NCBI GenBank assembly: GCA_023512835.1
Contig: CM042092.1
Span: 53,388,400 to 53,452,399, forward strand
Origin: Taxillus chinensis
Taxonomy: Eukaryota > Streptophyta > Magnoliopsida > Santalales > Loranthaceae
Direction: 5' to 3'
Length of the DNA stretch: 64,000 nt
Position numbers and translations under genes: made by a program. The notes below the pieces were generated by a model. That model was given only the letters and a program-made list of their open reading frames with translations, ran no database searches and was not told the DNA's origin. Shown piece by piece: positions 1-11,814 of this stretch (the stretch's first letter is position 1; each line of letters begins with the position of its first letter).

Positions 1-960
1 AGAGCCCTACTAGCTTCGAGTAAAGTGTAATTCTTATGCTCAGCAACCCTAGAGTTATGGGCATAGAGAAGTCGTGCTAAATACCCTATTCAGAACAGTA
101 CGATCTCATATCTGAGAAATCGAATTCCGTACCATGATCAGTCCTGATGTACTTAATGTTTAGTCCTTATAAATTGTTTATCGAGTTGAAGAGATCTACT
201 AAATGTTCAAAGGTTTAATCCTCTGATTTCAAAAACTACACCCATGTATATCTAGTAAAGTCATCAATAAACACAAGGGTATATCTTGCACCAGCAAGAG
301 AAGCAACAAAAATGGGACCACAGAGGTCCATGTGAAGAAGTTGTAAAGAAACTGTTATAAAACTAACTGATTTGCTCTTAAAACTATGTTTGGTTTGCTT
401 GTCAAGTTGACATTCTTGATAGAGAGATTCTCTGGAGTATTGGAGTTTGGGTAATCCAATGACCAAGTCAAGTGATGCTAATTTAGACAAAGTCTTAAAA
501 TTTAAGTGGGCGTTCCGCTTATGCGATAGCCAACTTTCTTCATTTGATGCTTTGGTGAGGAAGCATACAGGACCAGAAGAATGATTTCTTAAGACCACTG
601 AGTATATGTTCCCATCTCTTGATCCGGATAACTTAGTATCTCCGGATCTAGTTTCCGTAACTGTGTAGGTGTTGGACAGGAATGAAACATAAATCCCTTA
701 TCACATAAATTACTGACACTTAGCAAATTATGCTTCAAACCTTCGACTAATGCAACTTTGGTAATTGATACACAACGGTTGGTTAAAGTGTCATACCCCA
801 CATTTTTACCTTTTCTATTATCGCCATATTTGACAAATGGTCCACGTTTGTCAGCGATGTTTACGAGCAGAAACTCATCACCCGTCATATGTCCTGCGCA
901 TCCGTTATCAAGTATCCACTTGTTTTGATTTATCTTTATCTTCAAGTGATCTTGGAGTGA
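1..960 (-). pseudogene. pol: Copia pol fragment: aspartic protease, pre-integrase zinc domain, integrase N part (element C)
   Basis: The minus strand at 589-945 encodes a retropepsin segment with WILDNGCAGHMTG, where the family active site is normally D-S-G; here it reads D-N-G, which would impair activity. At 236-598 follow the pre-integrase zinc region (the expected His is seen as HKRNAHLNF, with ECQLDKQ for the Cys pair) and the integrase start LHMDLCGP containing the first catalytic Asp. Integrase continues with stops and frameshifts to base 1. The second Asp and Glu region is at the very edge and degenerate. A stop codon separates this region from gag, as in element B. Non-functional. 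Confidence 0.85.
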
Positions 961-3297
961 ATTCCAAAGATGCTCCTGTAAGACAACAATTTATACTTTT
1001 GGTGTCCAAACTTATTTCGGGAAGTTAAGAGAAGCAGAGATAGTGACAACATTTTATGAGTTAACTTTATCAGACACTTTTGCTTTCCATGTTGTTTTGA
1101 CTTTGTTTGGTTCACTTGCTTCTTTGAAATTTTGGCTTTGGGAGTGGGACTCCTTTGGAATTTTGGCTTTGATTTGCTTGAGGAACCCTTTTTGATGAAC
1201 TGACTTTTATTATTAATGCAGACTTGATTACATAACCAGTCATCATACAGAATCTAGTACTCATAGTGTTAATGGCTTATTTCTCTACACATTGAGCATA
1301 CACTATAACGCAGAGCAGAAATAGGGGATACAAGTTTCTTTGGTTTTATAGATTTGCTACTCTGTTCCCAATAGCCTATTCCTCTACGATTGGGTGACGC
1401 CCTCTTGGCCCTATATGCGTCAACCTTAACCTTTCCTTTCTTTCTGGGTGCTACATTTTCGGTTTTAACCGCAGTAACCTCTCCTTCATCATTAAGAGTG
1501 GGTGCTACTGCTTCGAGGTTGGCAGTAACAACCTCACTTCCACAATCATATAGTATAACGCCACCTGGAACAAATCAATCTAACAGTTTAGATGTACTAA
1601 CAAGATACAGGCTGGTTAGCTTGGGAGTGAAATCCGAGGGGCACTCAGTTACATGTGTGGAAGTGGATTCTTCAGAACCTAGGCCTGCTTTGACTTGAGC
1701 ATTGTCTGGATCAGTCCTAAACATAGAGGCTACTATTTCCCCCGACTTTAGCCATTTACAATTTATTTCATTTTCCTTTTCAAGTTCATTTTTGAGTGTC
1801 TTTTCATTTACAGTTAGGCCTATTAGATTAGTATTGAGTAAGTGATCTTCAGCTCTAAGGTCATGATGCCAAACCTCTTTACTCCTAAGAACTGCTAAAT
1901 CCTTTTCTAGATTAGAAATGGTTAGTTTAAGGGGTTTAGCTTGTCCACTCATATCTTTATACATCTGAGTAATTATTAATCTCTCATTCTTCTTATGATC
2001 GCATTTAACAGTAAAAATTTACTCATAAGTTCAGATATAGAAGGTACCTTAGTATTTGCCATGAGGCATACGTTTGCCTTCCTAGTTGGCTCATCATCAA
2101 AGGATTCCTCCTCTTCTTTCGTGCCACTATTATAATTCAAGGCAAACACCTTCCTCTTGTCCTTAGAGTTTTCAAAGGTGGAGTGTTGGGGCCTTTCCTT
2201 GTCACCTTTGCCTGCCGTCTTGGATTTGGATCTGCATTCCTTGGCATAGTGACCTGGTTTCCCATATTTGTAGCAGTCCTGGGATGAAGACTCTGGTCGC
2301 TCTTTCCTTCTTGAGAATGAGGAGGATCCTCCTTTGCTTCCCCTTCTTTTCTTCCTTAAAAATCGTTCAAAGGATTTGACAAGAAGGGCTATCTCTTCAG
2401 AGTCAAAATAAGAGTATTCTGACTTGTCCGAATCCTCCTCGTTCTATATGCTCAGACATTTCGTAGATTTAAAAGCTACCCCCTTTTCTTTCCAAGTTAT
2501 TTTCTCATCTTGGTCAAAATATTTGAACCTGACCTCATGAGTCCGTAGCTCTCCGTATATTTCCTCCAAGGGAGCATGCTACTAGTTCTTTGTGGCCTGC
2601 ATCCGGAGTTGCTTGGAGTAGTAGCGATCCGGCAAGGAATGGAAGAACTTGTCATTTATTTGAAAGTCTGTGTAACGCTCATTGACAGTTTTCAGGTCGA
2701 GTACTAGTTTGCCGAATCTCCGGTAGATGCTTTCAAGGGTCTCACCAGGTTTATGCGTAAAGCTCTCAAAGTCCTGCCTGAAAGCACAAATAATATTCTG
2801 CATTTGGGACTGACTTCCCTCATAGAGGATTATCAGTTTATCCCAGGTAGCTTTCACTGTTGTGTAGCCCTGGACGTCCATGAAAGCCTCGAAGTCTAAA
2901 GACGACGTAACATATGCCAGAGCCTTTTCATTGGCAAACTGCCAGACTCTTTCCTCGTTGGTGAGTTCAACATCTGTCTATGGCCTCCTAACTCCATTTT
3001 TCCCAATTTTCATTGGAGTTGGGATCTCCTGATGCAGACATGGCCACATCATATGGTCATGGCACGTCATGAACGTGTGCATGTTAACCTTCCATTGCGA
3101 AAAGAGTTTGGGTATGAATTTTGGTGGCTTATTCAGAGTAAAAGAGGAGCTTCTAAATTGAGTAGTGGCTTGAGTGTTTGAGCTCGGGTTTGCGCTCGGA
3201 TTTGTTTGCTCACTGCTGCTGCAGTTGAAGATGGGCTCTGCCTCACCTCCTAAGGTGATGTGTGCATTGTACAACATGCTACTTTCTTCGGTCATTT
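961..3297 (-). pseudogene. gag: Copia gag remnant (element C)
   Basis: The probable start is the ATG at 3293-3295 (MTEESSMLYN), equivalent to MAKESSMLYN in element A. The gag core is at 2978-3295 and 2582-2881, with the UBN2-like stretch ending LPDRYYSKQL. A zinc knuckle at 2234-2275 has lost its second Cys (C-Y-K-Y-G-K-P-G-H-Y-A-K-E-C). A Lys/Glu-rich probable coiled coil follows (1575-1964). Gag ends just before a TAA that precedes the protease. Several stops and frameshifts interrupt it, so it is a pseudogene. It would have encoded the capsid/nucleocapsid polyprotein that packages element RNA in cytoplasmic particles. Confidence 0.82.
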
Positions 3298-3343
3298 GTA
3301 GAAATGAGAGAGAAAGGGATCTCTAGTTGAGTAGGTAGAACTT

Positions 3344-3355
3344 GCTTTGATACCA
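3344..3355 (-). other. Primer binding site of element C
   Basis: On the minus strand this reads TGGTATCAAAGC, complementary (one change) to the 3' end of initiator-Met tRNA, and lies two bases after the LTR terminus ...CCTACA. Confidence 0.85.
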
Positions 3356-3357
3356 CT

Positions 3358-3480
3358 TGTAGGTCCTAGAGAGCCTAGAACGTTGGGCGAAAATCTAGGC
3401 ATAATCTAGAGGGAGGAGAATACCCAAATTATACCTAAATTATGCCTAGATTTTAGCCCAATGCTTTCCTTTTCCCTAAA
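3358..3480 (-). repeat. 3' end of element C 5' LTR, with hairpin insertion
   Basis: The minus strand ends ...CTAGGCTCTCTAGGACCTACA next to the PBS, so this is the LTR terminus. Compared with elements A, B and D, the usual CACCCCCCTCTAGGCTC block is split after CTAG by about 31 bases. Those bases form one arm of a 21-bp inverted repeat (3385-3405 with 3439-3459, one mismatch). The upstream end of the LTR was not located; no TGTTGG start is seen before element D. Confidence 0.6.
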
Positions 3481-4451
3481 ATAAAAAAAACTCTCCTTCC
3501 CATACTTTCCTTTTCTCCCTTTACAAGCCACTTTTCTCAAAACAATAAAACAAGAGAACTCTCTTAGACTCTCTCCTTCCCTCTTATGGGTTCTCTTGCC
3601 CCAAAGCAAAATCTCTCTTCCATATCAACCAAAAATACATCCTCCCTCTCTCTCACATTTTCTACCAACCCACACCCCCCCCCAAAAAAAAAAAACTTTT
3701 CATCAACTTCTCTCAACTTTAACGTACCACTGTAGTCTCCAAATTAAACCCCAACTGTTTTTTGTAATTGGCATTACTGGATTTGGTGATTCTATTTTCA
3801 AGCAGGCAACTATCAACGCGGGCAGGATAGTTTGAACAGAAGTCCAGTGTTGAAACCCCTTCCATCCAAAGTCGGTTCAGTTAATATTTATTACTTTTTA
3901 GCTTATATTTATACTTGATTTAATTCTTAGTATTTTCCTTTCTTTTCTTTTTTTATGTTATTGGTATATGTTGTATTTTCCTTTTCTTCATATTTTCCTT
4001 TTTTTTATGTTGTTGGTATATGTTGTATGCTGTAATATATAAAGTATAGTAAACATAAAAAGGAGAGAGATATGAAAGAAAAGGAGCAAAAAAAAAGTAA
4101 ATTTTTATTTGTGGATGCCACAAGCACACACAACGTGTTTATTTTAATAGGTGTTTACTCTTGACATTCACTGTGGAAAAAAAAGGGGGGGGGGTCTTTG
4201 AAACATCATATTTTTTTATATATGTTCAATGATTTTTCTTATTGTCAAAACAAAAAACTAAACAAAACGTTTTCTCTCAAAAAAAGAACATCATATTTAT
4301 TTTTAACATGTGTTAGTTAGGGGGATTTCGTTTCAAATATTTCAAAAAGATTACTTTTTGTTTATGATGTATTTTGGAAACAATAAAACAAAAATTATTT
4401 TTACAGAATAATGTGTTTGATTAAACAAAAAAAATAAAAAGATAAAAAAAC
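3481..4451. other. AT-rich stretch between element C LTR end and element D
   Basis: Pyrimidine-rich (about 3540-3720) and then very AT-rich sequence with homopolymer runs, including a C run followed by an A run near 3677-3697. No convincing ORF. It may include the rest of a decayed element C LTR, but I could not find its boundary. The last five bases, AAAAC (4447-4451), are the left target duplication of element D. Confidence 0.5.
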
Positions 4452-6479
4452 TGTTGGGAATATAGGATTTGATGAAGCTGCCAAAATATAGTCTAACTCT
4501 AGAGACTCTAGAATCGAAGGTCGTAGGGTCGAAGAGTTGAGTTCGTAAAAGTGAAACTGTCATAGGAAGTATTGGCAAGAGACTCGTACACTTGTAGGGT
4601 CTGGAGACTCAAGGCGAAATAGTGACAGAACATTGCGACTCATAGATCTAGGGTCAAAGGTCGTAGAGTCATAGTACGGAAAAGAGAGCGTTACTGCAAG
4701 CATCGATAAGTTCGGAGACTCGTAGAGTCAAAGAATTCTAAAGAACAGTAACTAATGCTAAATGACTCGTAGACTCGTAGCCCGTAGGACTGTAGAGTCC
4801 CTAAAAACACTTAAATCAATTAACAAAACTTAAACTGCCATTAGACTCGAAGACTCGTAGAGTCATACAGTCAAAGCCTTCGAACACTGTTAAGAAATCA
4901 GGACTCGTAGACTCGTAGGTTGAAAGTCAAAGAGTCGAAGCCTTCGAACTCTGTTAAGAAAACAGGACTCGTAGACTCGTAGATTGAAAGTCGTAGAGTC
5001 GAAGCCTTCGAACATTGTTAAGACAACAAGACTTATAGACTCGTAGGTTAAAGGTCGAAGAGTCGATACTATAAAGATTGGCAAACAAATGAAACTGTAA
5101 CTCAAGGGTCGTAGAGTCGTAGAGTCGTTGACTCAAGGGACACAGTTATTCTACAGAAATTACCAAACTTACAGACTCGGAGATCGAAGGCTGAGAGTTA
5201 TAGCTGAAGGGTCGTAGCCATACGGAGACTCAGTTTATGAGCATCTGCGAAAGACTAAGGAAGAAACGCAAAGTTTAAGACTCGTAGAGTCGAAGATTTT
5301 CATAGCCACTTAGTCAAATAAAGTAAACTGAGAAACCCAAAGGTCGTAGACCCGCAGAGCTAGGGTCGTAGACTTGTAGCGATAACAACAGGTAGATTAG
5401 GCTGACTACGAAGAAGAAGTCACTCTAAGCGCCGTTCAAAGAGTCACAGACTCGCAAAGTCGTAGACCTCAGTTAATAGAGTGACACAAAAGACTTATCC
5501 AACCTGAACTCCAACCTCGAAGACTCGAAGATATGAGTCGTAGACTCGCAGAAACACTGTAAAGCTTGAAGCAAACTTTTGGCACTTCCAACAGGCTCTA
5601 GCTGAAATCTTCGAGTCACCAAACCTACGAGGCATCTACCTTCAAGGCAGACTTACAACCCTAAGCCTATTCACTTAGCGATATCGTCAGCTAGGGTTTG
5701 TACAGTAAGCTTGCGCCATCCCGAGCAGTTGAGTGCATTGAATGACTCATTAATTGCTGCCAACTACCATCCACGGATGAACGGCCAAGATCGACTGCAT
5801 GCCAAATTCGCAGTATGGGCATCTAATCGGCAAATCATAGCAGATCAACCCATCCCCTGACATTCCGCATTTTCAGTGGCGGGAAGTCAGTCTGTCGGGA
5901 TGGACAACATGGCACACGAGCCCTTTGACCTTAAAAATATATCTCTCCTTCACTTAACGACAAAATCAACAATTTAATCTCTCTCTCTCAAAATAAGGAA
6001 ACACACAGAACACAAGATAATGGTTCTGACACACTTGAAATAAATAATCCTAAGCAGAACCAAAACAAGAGAGTTCCAACGCAAGAGAGAGAGACTCGGA
6101 GAGAATCCTTCCAAGTGTTGTGCGCCGCGTTGAACCAAGAACAAGAGTAATCCATCTGATCATTCAAAAACTTCTTGTTCATCAAAGATCTAGCACTTCC
6201 ATTAAGTCTAATCTTTGTGTTATTTTCCACACGTCGATCTATCATACACCATCACTTTCACAACTGAGATCTGTTGAGAAAAGAGCATTTACTCTTATCT
6301 CAGTTTTGTCTGATAGTTCATCATCACTCACGATATCACTCACAATAATACTATCATCTTCTCCATAAATACTTCCATCATATTCATCTATAGACGAATC
6401 GAAAACCAGCTAATAGTCTAGCTTCCGCAAACGAAGAAAGTCTATTCACCCCCCCTCTAGACTCACGTTAGGACCTACA
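4452..6479 (+). repeat. 5' LTR of element D
   Basis: 2028 bp, TG...CA. The first two thirds are packed with short motifs of the form GACTCGTAGACTCGTAGG and GAGTCGAAGCCTTCGAAC, including about four tandem units of about 64 bp (roughly 4843-5090). The last part (about 5940-6479) is coding-like low-complexity sequence and ends with the C-rich block and CTAGACTC. It matches 23501-25641 closely, but the 3' copy has an additional 94-bp tandem duplication. Confidence 0.95.
4843..5090 (+). repeat. 64-bp tandem repeats in element D 5' LTR
   Basis: Units begin near 4843, 4901, 4965 and 5029 with an RGACTCGTAGACTCGTAG-like head, then a GAGTCGAAGCCTTCGAAC body and a TGTTAAGA tail. The same array is present in the 3' LTR (about 23892-24115). 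GACTC and GAGTC alternate, making many imperfect inverted pairs. Position in the 5' part of the LTR suggests an enhancer-like or structural role (inference). Confidence 0.8.
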
Positions 6480-6481
6480 AT

Positions 6482-6493
6482 TGGTGTCAAAGC
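6482..6493 (+). other. Primer binding site of element D
   Basis: TGGTGTCAAAGC two bases after the LTR end at 6479, a variant of the initiator-Met tRNA complement TGGTATCAGAGC. Confidence 0.85.
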
Positions 6494-6521
6494 AATTCTA
6501 CAACTCCGTAGAGATCACTAA

Positions 6522-9124
6522 ATGGCCGACATGGATTCCAGCAGTGCAGCTCCAGCTCCCGAGCAAGCTCCAGTTCCTATTAAGGAACTTGAAGCCAGTC
6601 GTGCTCCAGAAGAAGGAGCGACTGGAGACCAGGAGCAGGAAGAACCGAGTACCAGCAGCAACAAGAAAGAACAAGAAGCCTTCTACGACGTTCTACCTGG
6701 CTCATCCTCCCAAGTACCTATGTGCACACCTGCACGTTTTTCCAAATGGAAAGCGAGGATGAGAGCACACCTAGACATGCTCGACACGTATCTCTGGGAT
6801 ACAATAAAGAATGGACCTTTCACTCAAAAGATTATGCAGAGAGGTCGGTTAATGACAAAACACCCAGATAGTTGGTCTAAGGTGAAGCAGAAGAAAGTAA
6901 AGCTCGGCTTCAAGGCAAAAGCCATACTTTTCTCTGCACTCGACGATGATATGTTCACGGATATACAGGATCTTGAAACTGCTAAAGAAGTATGGGACAA
7001 GCTCTGTCTCATCTACAAGGGAGACGAGCAAATACAAGACAACAAGATCTCCATGCTCAAGCAAGAGTATGAAGCCTTCAAATGTGAACCAAAGGAGTCA
7101 TTGGACAGTATCTACAAAAGGTTCACATGCCTGATTCAACGGATGAAGACTTATAACGTTGAGATCTCTCAGAAGGACAAGAATGACAAGTTTCTGAGAT
7201 CTCTACCTTTAAACAATGATAAAGACATCAGTCATCCATCAGCTGAAGGAATAGAAGACTTGTGCCTTGGAAGCACTTTATGGGGACCTCAAGACATTTG
7301 AGATGCAAAAAGAAGAACTTGAGGCATTTGAGAACCCTTCCAAGAAAAAGGAGAAGTCTGTTGCCTTTAAGGCGGCTGCTGAATCAAAGGAACTATCTTC
7401 TGAAGAAGAAGAAGATGAAGTTGAAGAGCCTGACTCAGATAGCACCTCAGATCAAGAGTTGGCGTTTTTTATCAAGAAACTGCTGAAGAGAAGGGGGAAC
7501 TACAGAAGGAAAGCAAGGCAGTCATCCTCTTCTTTCTCTAAGGGAAAGGATAAGGAGAAGTTGCAATGCTACCACTGCAACAAGCCCGGCCACTTCATTG
7601 CCGACTGCTATAAGCTAAAGAGGGAGAAAAAGGAGGTAGCTGAGCAGAAGAAGAAGACCAAAGGCTCCTCAAGCAGGAAGGATGACAATAGGAAGAAGGC
7701 TCTTGTCACTAACAAGTTTAACAGTGAAACTGAGTAGGAAGAGGAATCTTCTGACGATGAGAAGAAAGAGAAAGGTCTAATCTGCTTCATGGATGACCAC
7801 ACTCCTCCCCTCAAGGTAAGAACATATGAACAACTTTATATTGAATATGAACACACCTATAGAGCACTTAAAGAAATAGAGGAACAATTTCTCCCTATGA
7901 AAGCTAAGAGAGATATTATTCTAAACTGGGAACAACTTTGATGTGAATATAAAGACTCTATAGATGATTATAAAAGAACAGAAAGAAGATTAAGAGCAGA
8001 AGTGAGTAAGATGAGAAGCACACACAATGATCTTTTAGACAAAGCTGGACAACTAAAAATGGCTAATAAAGACATCGATAGGCTTGAAAAGGAACTAGCT
8101 GAAACTAAAGCAGAACTGAAAAAGGAAAGACAAATCAGTCAAAAGTGGCAAGAATCTGCTGAAATTGCAGTTCACTTTAAGACCACTCCAGATGTTAAAG
8201 GTCTAGCCTTAGGTCTAGGTTTCTCTGAAGTCCAAATAGCCAAGGCCCAGACTTACCCTATACAGACCAAGTGTCTTGCTCGCTTTGTTCCTGTTGGCAG
8301 TGTGCTCCTTGATTGTGGAAAGGAGATACCAATGGTTGTTACTAGTCCACCCAAAGCAAGAACACCCAAACTCAAAGACCCGGGATCTTGTTGCATCTCA
8401 GACAGGTGATGCGGCAGCTTGCTAAGATAGAACCGAAAGCTGAAACTTGATCAACTTGTCCTCTACATCCCAATGCAAGGGTAAGGGTGTAGTTATTCCG
8501 GAGACAAAACCAAGTAGACACACTACTACATTTGAGATCGGTTCATCCAAAGAAGGCCGCTAACTTCCAGCCTAAGTTTGTCCCTCGGTGGTAGAGTTAA
8601 GAACAGTCTAGGATATGTGAGAAAACCTAGGAAACCTCTTAACACTCCAAGCAAAACCCTTGAGATGCAGTATTCGACCCAAACCCGTCAAATGCCCCAT
8701 CTGTTGTGAAGTTGGACACCTCTCCTATCAGTGCAGATTCTACCCTGAGTATCTTAGGAAGGAGATTGCCACAGAAATCAGGGTAAACCTCAAACAGCTG
8801 AATTTCTCTAAAAATCTACAGTGCAACAATAACTCTGATAGGAAGAAACAATCCAGGCACACACAGGCTACCCATCCAAAAGACTTAAAGACTAAACCTG
8901 TGAAGAAAACTGTCAAATCTGTGCCTAACAAAGCTGCAAAAGATAGCAATAAAGAAAAAAAATGTGCAGAAAGTCTAAAGGTCAATCCTGCTAACAAATC
9001 TAATGATGGATCACCTAAATTAGCATGGAAAGTTAAATCTGCCTCTTCTTATTGGAAACTTAAACTGTCAACTGCAGCTTTCACTTACCCAAAGCCCAAT
9101 CTAAATTGGGCCCCCAAGACTTAG
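6522..9124 (+). pseudogene. gag: Copia gag (element D), frameshifted, with two zinc knuckles
   Basis: The ATG at 6522 (MADMDSSSAA) follows the PBS by 28 bases. The gag core runs 6522-7270 (FSKWKARMRAHLD, then LESIYKRF-like DSIYKRF). It shifts frame near 7262-7267 and continues to 7737, where a TAG interrupts. A CCHC knuckle (CYHCNKPGHFIADC) lies at about 7567-7608. A Lys/Glu-rich coiled coil is at 8002-8160. A second CCHC motif (CPICCEVGHLSYQC) follows near 8690. The reading ends at TAG 9122-9124 after NLNWAPKT, equivalent to the WAPK-stop of elements A and B. The product would be capsid/nucleocapsid; several disruptions make it a pseudogene. Confidence 0.88.
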
Positions 9125-9179
9125 TTGCTCATTGTGTAAGAACAGGTACCTGAACCTAAAAGCAGCCACTGAAAACAAA

Positions 9180-11814
9180 AGATCAATTCCAGCCAGTGGT
9201 ATCTTGATAGTGCCTGTTCTGTGCACATGACAGATGATGCCTCCCTATTGAGTGAGGTAAGGGAGGTTGCAGCTTCATCTGTCACTTTCGGGGACAATAA
9301 AAAGGGTAAGATTATTGGTAAGGATACTCTCTCTAATGGTTCTGTTTCAACTCAGAATGTATCTGTTGTTCAAGGTCTTAAACATAACCTGTTGAGCATA
9401 AGTCAATTGTGTGACAAGGGTTATGAAGTTTTGTTCACTAAACACACCTGCACAGTTATGGACCCTGTCTCCAAAGAGGTGAAGCTAAATGGGCATAGAC
9501 AAGGCAATGTCTACAAGTTGGTCTTTGGTAATGCTCAATCTACTGAACCAATTTGTTTTCTATCCAAAGCTTCACTTGACATTAGTTGGTTGTGGCACAA
9601 GAGATTTGGTCATTTAAATTTTAAGACTATGTTTAAACTGGTATCTCTTAATTTGGTTGAGGGCTTACCCAAGCATGTCTATGAGAAAGAACACCCGTGT
9701 AGGGACTGTCAGCTGGGTAAGCAGATTAAACATTCCTTTAAAAGTGTAGATAAAACCTTAATCACACAACCACTTGAACTTCTGCACATGGACCTATGTG
9801 GACCAATAAATGTGTCTTCCTTATCTGGTGCATGATACTTTGTTGCAGTAGTAGAAGACTATACTAGATACACATGGGTCATGTTTCTCAAAAACAAAAA
9901 TGAAACATTTGAGAATCTTGTTGAACTCTTCAATTGGGTCACAAATGTTAAGAGTCTTTTTATTAAGTGCATTCGCAGCGATCATGGCAAGGAATTTGAA
10001 TTTTCTGATATGTTAGAGTTTTGTACTGAACATGGTATCCAGAATAATTTCTCAGCACCAAGAACTCCACAACAAAATGGAGTGACTGAAAGAAAGAATA
10101 GAACTTTAGTTAAAGCAGCTAGAATCATGTTGACAGGAGCTCAGTTCCTAAAATCCCTATGGGCTGAAGCTGTTGCCACTGCTTGTTATGTATAAAATAG
10201 AACTCTAATTAACAAACGAGCCATGAAAACACCCTATGAGTTATGGAAGGGAAGGAGACCAAATATTGGTCACCTAAGGATCTTCGGGTGTACTTGCTAC
10301 ATTCTGAACAATGGCAAGGATTACTTGAACAAGTTTGATGCCAAATTAGATGATGGATATCTTGTTGGATACTCCATGACTAGCAAGGCTTATCATGTAT
10401 TTAATAGAAGAACCATAGTTGTTGAAGAGTCTATTCATGTTTCTTTTGATAAGACTAACCATGGAATGTAAAAAGGAGATCCAAATGTAAATGAAGTGCA
10501 GGACATTGTCATTGTAGAAGACCAAGACACAGATAACCCCACTACAACAGAAACAATGGAAGACGCACCTAAACCTGATGAACAAAGAGCTGAACCGGTT
10601 CTTTGGAACCAAGTCAAAAATCAGCAGAAAATCATAACTCTAACATTCAACGTGTTCAGTCTCTGCCACTTCTACCAGCCCAAGAACCTGACATTGAGCA
10701 ATTGGGCATTCATCATGAAGAAAGAGAAGATCTTCCAAAGGCGAGGAGAAGGTTAAAGGACTACCCTTCTGAACTGATAATTGGAGATCCTGCTGCACGA
10801 GTTAAAACAAGGGCTGCCACACTCCATGAAAATCTATATATGTGTTTCCTATCACAAGTGTCCAAATTTATGTGGATGACATCATCTTCGGATCAAGGGA
10901 CAAAAAGCAATGTGAAGACTTTTCCCATCTAATGAAAAATGGATATGAAATGAGTATGATGGGAGAACTCTGATTCTTCCTTGGATTGGAGGTCAAGCAG
11001 TTGGAGGATGGGATTTTTATCAGTCTAACCAAATACACCAAGGAGATACTGAAGAAGTTTAAGATGACTGATGTGACTCACATGAAAACTCCCATTCCTA
11101 CAAACGCCAAATTGGATATGGATGAAGCAGGCAAGGAAGTGGATATCTCAAAATACAGAAGCATGATTGGATCCTTCATGTACTCGTGCAAGCAGACCTA
11201 ACATAATGTTTGCAACATGCATCTGTGTCAGATACCAAGCTAATCCCAAAGAATCCCACTTGTCTCATGTCAAGAGGATTATGCAGTATCTGAAGGGAAC
11301 TGAAAATTTGGGACTATGGTATCCAAGAGAGTCTGATTTCAAATTGAGAGGATATTCAGATGTAGACTTTGCCGGCTACAGGATTGATAGGAAGAGCACA
11401 AGTGGAACATGCCAACTTCTGGGCAACAGACTTGTATCCTGGTATAGCAAGAAACCGAATTCAGTTTCAACCTCCACAGTTGAAGTTGAATACATTGTTG
11501 CGGGAAGCTGTTGTGCTCAGTTGCTTTGGATGGCCAGTCAACTTTCAGACTATGGGTTCAACCTGAAGGTCGTGCTTCTATATTGTGATAATACAAGCAC
11601 CATTGCAATCTCCAACAATCCTATTATAGATCCAAAAACCAAGCACATTGAGGTCAGACATCATTTCATACGTGACCATGTGCTGAAGAAAGACATTTAC
11701 CTGGAATACATTTCCACTGATGACCAGCTTGCTAACATATTCACCAAACCACTGCAAGAAGCCAGTTCCAATGAACTTCTGACAAAACTTGGCATGTTAG
11801 ATTTAAATTCATAA
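9180..11814 (+). pseudogene. pol: Copia pol (element D) with most of reverse transcriptase deleted
   Basis: The protease motif WYLDSACSVHMT begins near 9198. The pre-integrase zinc domain has WHKRFGHLNF and CRDCQLGKQ. Integrase shows its catalytic residues in LHMDLCGP, RSDHGKEF and QQNGVTERKN. Stops break it near 9833 and 10193. The linker SELIIGDPAARVKTR is followed at about 10855 by a direct jump from FLSQV to the YVDD region of RT, so the fingers and the first palm Asp are missing. A further frameshift lies near 11196. RNase H (11170-11814) is well kept, including SDVDFAG, the KSTSG-like segment, and the ADQLANIFTKP-like end. Not functional. Confidence 0.9.

Larger units (their letters stand above)
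1..3357 (-). mobile_element. Copia element C, internal region (Sirevirus-like, decayed, cut by window edge)
   Basis: Read on the minus strand this is, in order, PBS, gag, protease, pre-integrase and the start of integrase of a Ty1/copia element; the rest lies left of the window. The order and motifs match elements A and B on the plus strand, so all three belong to one Sirevirus-like subfamily. The reading frame is broken repeatedly. The PBS (3344-3355) sits two bases inside the LTR end at 3358. No target duplication can be checked because the left end is missing. The lineage call is from family knowledge; the domain order is seen directly. Confidence 0.88.
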
